Positions 60,568-64,000 of a DNA stretch of 64,000 nucleotides are shown here, one piece after another. Made by a program: the position numbers and the translations under genes. How positions within the stretch are numbered: the first letter of the stretch is position 1; the number at the start of each line of letters is the position of its first letter. The DNA is taken from assembly GCF_023558375.1 (NCBI RefSeq), contig NZ_CP083761.1, forward strand, positions 2,164,001 through 2,228,000, read 5' to 3'. The DNA is from Chroococcidiopsis sp. CCMEE 29 (GTDB lineage Bacteria; Cyanobacteriota; Cyanobacteriia; Cyanobacteriales; Chroococcidiopsidaceae). The notes beneath the pieces are model-generated. The model did no database searches. It was not told where the DNA came from and saw only the letters and a program-made list of their open reading frames with translations.

Positions 60568-60586
60568 ACATGACTCTTGGAGATTG

Positions 60587-60621
60587 ACGCGGTGACGCGG
60601 TGACACGGCAACGCGGAGAAT
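60587..60621. repeat. Short GACGCGGTGACGCGG-type repeat
   Basis: Tandem GACGCGGT/GACACGGCA units just before the permease gene, the same kind as at 10227-10246. A possible GTG start at 60600 falls inside it, which is one reason to favour the later ATG. Confidence 0.6.
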
Positions 60622-60647
60622 ACTACCTACCCTTCAATTTTCCTTCC

Positions 60648-63600
60648 ATGTATATCCTCTTCTACCGCAACTTTCGGCTACTCATCCTCGCAATTGTTCT
60701 GATTATCGTTTGGGGGCTTTCTTCGTATCAATCACTCCCACGGCTGGAAGATCCAGAACTAACATCACGGGTTGCCGTTGTGAAAACGTTTTTTCCTGGG
60801 GCGAGTGCCGAGCGAGTTGAAGCATTAGTGACTGAGAAAATTGAAAAAGAGCTCTCAGCAATTGAAGAAATCGAAACTTATGAATCTACTTCACGAGCTG
60901 GTGTTTCTATCATTACGGTAGAGCTGTTAGAGCGAGTAAACCGAGAGCGGGTAGATGGTGTCTGGTCGCGGGTACGTGACAAGTTGCGGGATGCCCAGGT
61001 GAAATTACCTTCAGGGGCAACTGACCCAGAATTGGCAGAGTCTGAGGTAAGAGCATATGCACTGCTAGCTGCACTTACATGGGAGCAGGATGACCCGCCT
61101 AACTATGCAATCCTCTATCGCCGTGCCAAGTCTTTAGAAGATGAACTGCGGGCGATCGCTGGTACAGAAGACGTTGAAATTTTTGGTGCACCTGATGAGG
61201 AGATTGCTGTCGAAGTCAGTTCGGCAGACCTAGCAGCCTTGGGAATTACAGCCCAGCAACTCTCGCAGCAAATTCAGCAGAGTGATTCTAAAGCAGCAGC
61301 AGGTCAACTGCGAGCGAATCATGACTTGCTGATTGAAGTCAAAGGTGAGTTAGACTCGCTCGAACGCATCCGCCAGATTCCCATTCGCTGTAATGCTTGT
61401 GGAACTGACGCGGAGGGACAATTTATCCACTTAAGCAACATTGCTCAAGTGAAGAAAGGCATTGTTGAACCTGCATCTAATTTAGCCTTGATTGGCGATC
61501 GCCCAGCTGTTGTCGTCGGTGCTTATGTCGAGTCAGATTATCGGCTCGATCGATGGGCAAAAGTAGCACACAAAACTCTAGACCAATTCCGGCAACAGCT
61601 ACCGAGTGGCATGAAGCTGCAAGTCTTATTAGATCAAAACACCTACGTTACAGCCCGACTCAACAACCTCATTCTCAACTTATTATTTGGAGCAGTGCTG
61701 CTGTTTGCCGTGACCATTTTTATGATGGGGTTTCAGTCTGCTTTGGTGGTGCAAGCTGCCCTTCCTCTATCGGTTTTAATTGTGTTCGGCTGTATGGGAT
61801 TGATAGGAATTCCCCTGCACCAGATGTCAGTGACTGGGCTAATTGTGTCATTGGGAATATTGATTGATAATGCCATTATTGTGGTTGATGAAGTACAAAA
61901 CCGTCTTAAACAAGGGCTTCCTCCCGCCACTGCTGTTGCCGAGAGCGTTCGCTATTTAACAGCTCCCCTGATTGCAGCTACACTCACAACGGTAATTTCA
62001 TTCCTGCCGATTCCGCTGCTGCCAGGTAGTGTTGGTGAGTTCGTTGGCACGATTGGCTTGAATGTTATCCTGGCAGTCTCTGCTTCCCTATTCGTGGCTT
62101 TGACAATTACACCAGTTCTAGCAGCTAGATTGCATCGTTACTGGACCGCTCGAAGAATACGCAGAAGTGGTTTGCGTTCAACTCCAATTTGGTGGCAAGA
62201 CGGATTTTCTCACCCGCTGTTAACTCATTTTTATCGTCGGACATTAGATTGGACGTATGCTCGACCGATGTGGGGAATTGTTTTATCCCTAATTTTGCCG
62301 CTTGCAGGGTTTGGTCTAGCAACTACTCTAGAACTTCAGTTTTTCCCACCTGCCGATCGCGACCAAATGCGGGTTGAAGTGGAATTACCTGCATCTGCAT
62401 CTCTACAACAAACTCAATCCTTAGTGCAGCAAGTCCAGGAGAAACTCCTGCAACATGCTGAAGTAGTTGATGTAAATTGGTTTATCGGTGAGAGCGCTCC
62501 CCAAATTTACTACAACCAACCTGTAGGACGAGAGGGCGAGTCAAATTTTGCCAACGCGATTGTGCAGTTGCAGGAAGTTGCACCAAATTCACTGCTCCAA
62601 CAGCTGCAAGCGTTGATGGATGAAGCATTTCCCGCTGCACGAGTGCTGGTGCGGCAGTTCGAGCAAGGTCCCCCATTTGATGCACCCATTGAATTGCGAA
62701 TCTATGGTTCTGATTTAAACCGCTTGCAAGAACTAGGAGAACAGACAAGAACACTACTGGCGCAGACTGCTAAAGTAACGCACACCCGTGCCAGACTGAA
62801 TGAGGTGCAGCCGCAGTTAGGGTTACGTGTGGATGAAGAAGCAGCGCGATCGCTCGGACTGAGTCATGCCAGTATTGCTCAACAATTAGATACGACTTTA
62901 GAGGGTATCCAGGGCGGTTCAGTGCTAGAGTCTACTGAAGACTTGCCGGTGCGAGTGCGGTTGTCGAATTCAGTTCGGGGCGACTTGGATCAAATTCGTT
63001 CGTTGGACTTGCTCACACCCAGTCGAGAGGCTCCTAACTCCTTGAACTCAACTCCTCTGTTGGGGCTAGGCGAAGTGCAGTTAGAACCAAAACCATCTGC
63101 CATTACTCGACGTAACGGACAACGAGTTAATACAGTGCAGGGGTTTATCGCAGTAGGAACCCTACCTGCTACAGTTCTACCTGAATTCCAGCAGCGATTG
63201 ACTGAGCAGTTGAAGTTGCCGAGTGGATATTCCTTTGAGTTTGGTGGAGAGGTTGAGGAGCGTAGCTCAGCCGTCGGCAATTTGTTCGGGAGTGTTGGTG
63301 TGCTGATCGTCGCGATGATTGCGACCCTCGTGTTATCTTTAGGGTCGTTCAAACTGGCAAGTCTGATTGGTGCGATCGCAGTTTGCTCGGTCGGTCTGGG
63401 TGCCTTATCAATCGGGTTATTTGGTTATCCGTTTGGCTTTAATCCCATCATCGGTACCGTTGGCTTGATTGGTGTGGCGGTGAATGATTCCATTACTGTT
63501 CTCACTGCGCTTAAGGAAGATCCAGCGGCAAGTCGGGGAGACCGAAAAGCTGTGCGTCAGGTCGTCATCCATGCCACTCGTCACGTGTTGACTACAACCT

Positions 63601-63791
63601 TGACGACGATGATTGGTTTTGTGCCTCTAATTGCAGGAGGTGGAGGATTCTGGCCGCCTTTAGCCGTGCCGATTGCAGGAGGTGTTGCTGGTGCGACGCT
63701 CTTAGCCCTCTATTTCATCCCTTCAGCTTATCTGCTACTCGTTCGTTGGCAAAGCAAGACAACTTCGACTGGAATGATCAACTTAAGCTAG
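60648..63791 (+). CDS. RND efflux permease (AcrB/CzcA-like)
   Basis: 1047 residues from ATG 60648 (MYILFYRNFRLLILAIVLIIVWGL); an in-frame GTG at 60600 lies in a low-complexity repeat and would add a poor leader. Twelve helices are arranged in the RND pattern with two large periplasmic loops. Helix 4 has LGILIDNAIIVVDEVQN (Asp relay, about 413-429), followed by ATLTTVISFLPIPLLPG. Helix 10 and later have VAVNDSITVLTALKED and TTLTTMIGFVPLIAGG. It exports drugs, lipids or metals by proton antiport. With the adaptor upstream and the PadR regulator it forms an inducible pump; no outer-membrane channel gene is in the window. Confidence 0.92.
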   Translation: MYILFYRNFRLLILAIVLIIVWGLSSYQSLPRLEDPELTSRVAVVKTFFPGASAERVEALVTEKIEKELSAIEEIETYESTSRAGVSIITVELLERVNRERVDGVWSRVRDKLRDAQVKLPSGATDPELAESEVRAYALLAALTWEQDDPPNYAILYRRAKSLEDELRAIAGTEDVEIFGAPDEEIAVEVSSADLAALGITAQQLSQQIQQSDSKAAAGQLRANHDLLIEVKGELDSLERIRQIPIRCNACGTDAEGQFIHLSNIAQVKKGIVEPASNLALIGDRPAVVVGAYVESDYRLDRWAKVAHKTLDQFRQQLPSGMKLQVLLDQNTYVTARLNNLILNLLFGAVLLFAVTIFMMGFQSALVVQAALPLSVLIVFGCMGLIGIPLHQMSVTGLIVSLGILIDNAIIVVDEVQNRLKQGLPPATAVAESVRYLTAPLIAATLTTVISFLPIPLLPGSVGEFVGTIGLNVILAVSASLFVALTITPVLAARLHRYWTARRIRRSGLRSTPIWWQDGFSHPLLTHFYRRTLDWTYARPMWGIVLSLILPLAGFGLATTLELQFFPPADRDQMRVEVELPASASLQQTQSLVQQVQEKLLQHAEVVDVNWFIGESAPQIYYNQPVGREGESNFANAIVQLQEVAPNSLLQQLQALMDEAFPAARVLVRQFEQGPPFDAPIELRIYGSDLNRLQELGEQTRTLLAQTAKVTHTRARLNEVQPQLGLRVDEEAARSLGLSHASIAQQLDTTLEGIQGGSVLESTEDLPVRVRLSNSVRGDLDQIRSLDLLTPSREAPNSLNSTPLLGLGEVQLEPKPSAITRRNGQRVNTVQGFIAVGTLPATVLPEFQQRLTEQLKLPSGYSFEFGGEVEERSSAVGNLFGSVGVLIVAMIATLVLSLGSFKLASLIGAIAVCSVGLGALSIGLFGYPFGFNPIIGTVGLIGVAVNDSITVLTALKEDPAASRGDRKAVRQVVIHATRHVLTTTLTTMIGFVPLIAGGGGFWPPLAVPIAGGVAGATLLALYFIPSAYLLLVRWQSKTTSTGMINLS

Positions 63792-64000
63792 TCCTGTAGT
63801 TGTTAGATTTAGTCTAAACTCAAAAACTAAACACTAACAGTCACTAACTCCGGGCTAAAGCCACGGAGCTTGTCCGAGCCAATACGGACAACGTAAGTAG
63901 AGACTAGACCATTGAGCCGCTAACCGTTGTAGACTTCCGGTTGCTTCCCTAGACCGGATTCCCTCGAAGCCTGATTGGTTCAGGCGTTGCGTAAAGGCAA
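63792..64000. other. Window end; non-coding, hairpin possible mobile-element end
   Basis: 209 bp without a gene. CTCCGGGCTAAAGCCACGGAG (63847-63867) is a stem-loop resembling ends of IS200/IS605-like elements in cyanobacteria, and a CGGTTGC...GACCGGATT segment follows. The window stops before any identifying transposase, so this stays tentative. Confidence 0.3.

Overview
This window is cyanobacterial chromosome. It is rich in the GCGATCGC (HIP1) octamer and carries lineage markers: a cruF-cruG carotenoid pair, hormogonium-polysaccharide (hps) pseudopilins, PipX, SbtA/SbtB and a HetZ-related protein. The gene set suggests a complex (filamentous or Chroococcidiopsis-like) cyanobacterium; the species cannot be named from the sequence alone.

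Layout. 0.2-10.1 kb: housekeeping genes, namely cruF-cruG (myxol glycoside synthesis), convergent rnhA, an ftsI and FtsL-like division pair, a small lipoprotein, an exported hypothetical protein and glgB. 10.3-22.6 kb: two divergent pseudopilin clusters. The minus-strand one is fimT-like/hpsC/hpsB/hpsA and the plus-strand one is PilX-, PilV-, FimT- and PilW-like with overlapping genes; both probably serve type IV pilus-like export or motility. 22.8-25.1 kb: an IS1595-family element with perfect 27-bp ends, broken by a nested IS5-family element and abutting a truncated Uma2 gene. 25.3-37 kb: a Ski2-like helicase, the pipX-pipY-sepF-proC run, a chorismate-binding synthase carrying two repeat-derived inserts, an ECF transporter T subunit, der and a PYROXD2-like oxidoreductase.

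37-46 kb: a decayed accessory region. Nested IS630/IS6/IS5 remnants lead into a visibly GC-richer island of inorganic-carbon genes: sbtB (minus), a fragment of an FAD oxidoreductase, the C-terminal half of a CmpD/NrtD-type ATPase, a broken leucine-rich-repeat gene and an intact sbtA (plus) whose cytoplasmic loop is expanded by a 21-bp tandem repeat. GrpB and DUF433/DUF5615 toxin-antitoxin remnants follow. 46-64 kb returns to core-like content: a TreS-like GH13 enzyme, PcrA helicase, a sugar-epimerase-type gene split by a second IS630, a Cu/Zn superoxide dismutase, a DoxX plus ureidoglycolate-lyase-like pair, a HetZ-related regulator, and a PadR regulator divergent from an RND efflux pair.

The most unusual signals are GC-rich palindromic repeats (ends GGGCGGGTT/AACCCGCCC) and GGGGGAGCA-type repeats that sit in frame inside enzyme genes (three 78-bp copies in cruG, two different inserts in the chorismate enzyme); the split, inverted and apparently imported sbtB/sbtA carbon-uptake island; and an IS630 element whose transposase needs slippage on a run of nine A residues.
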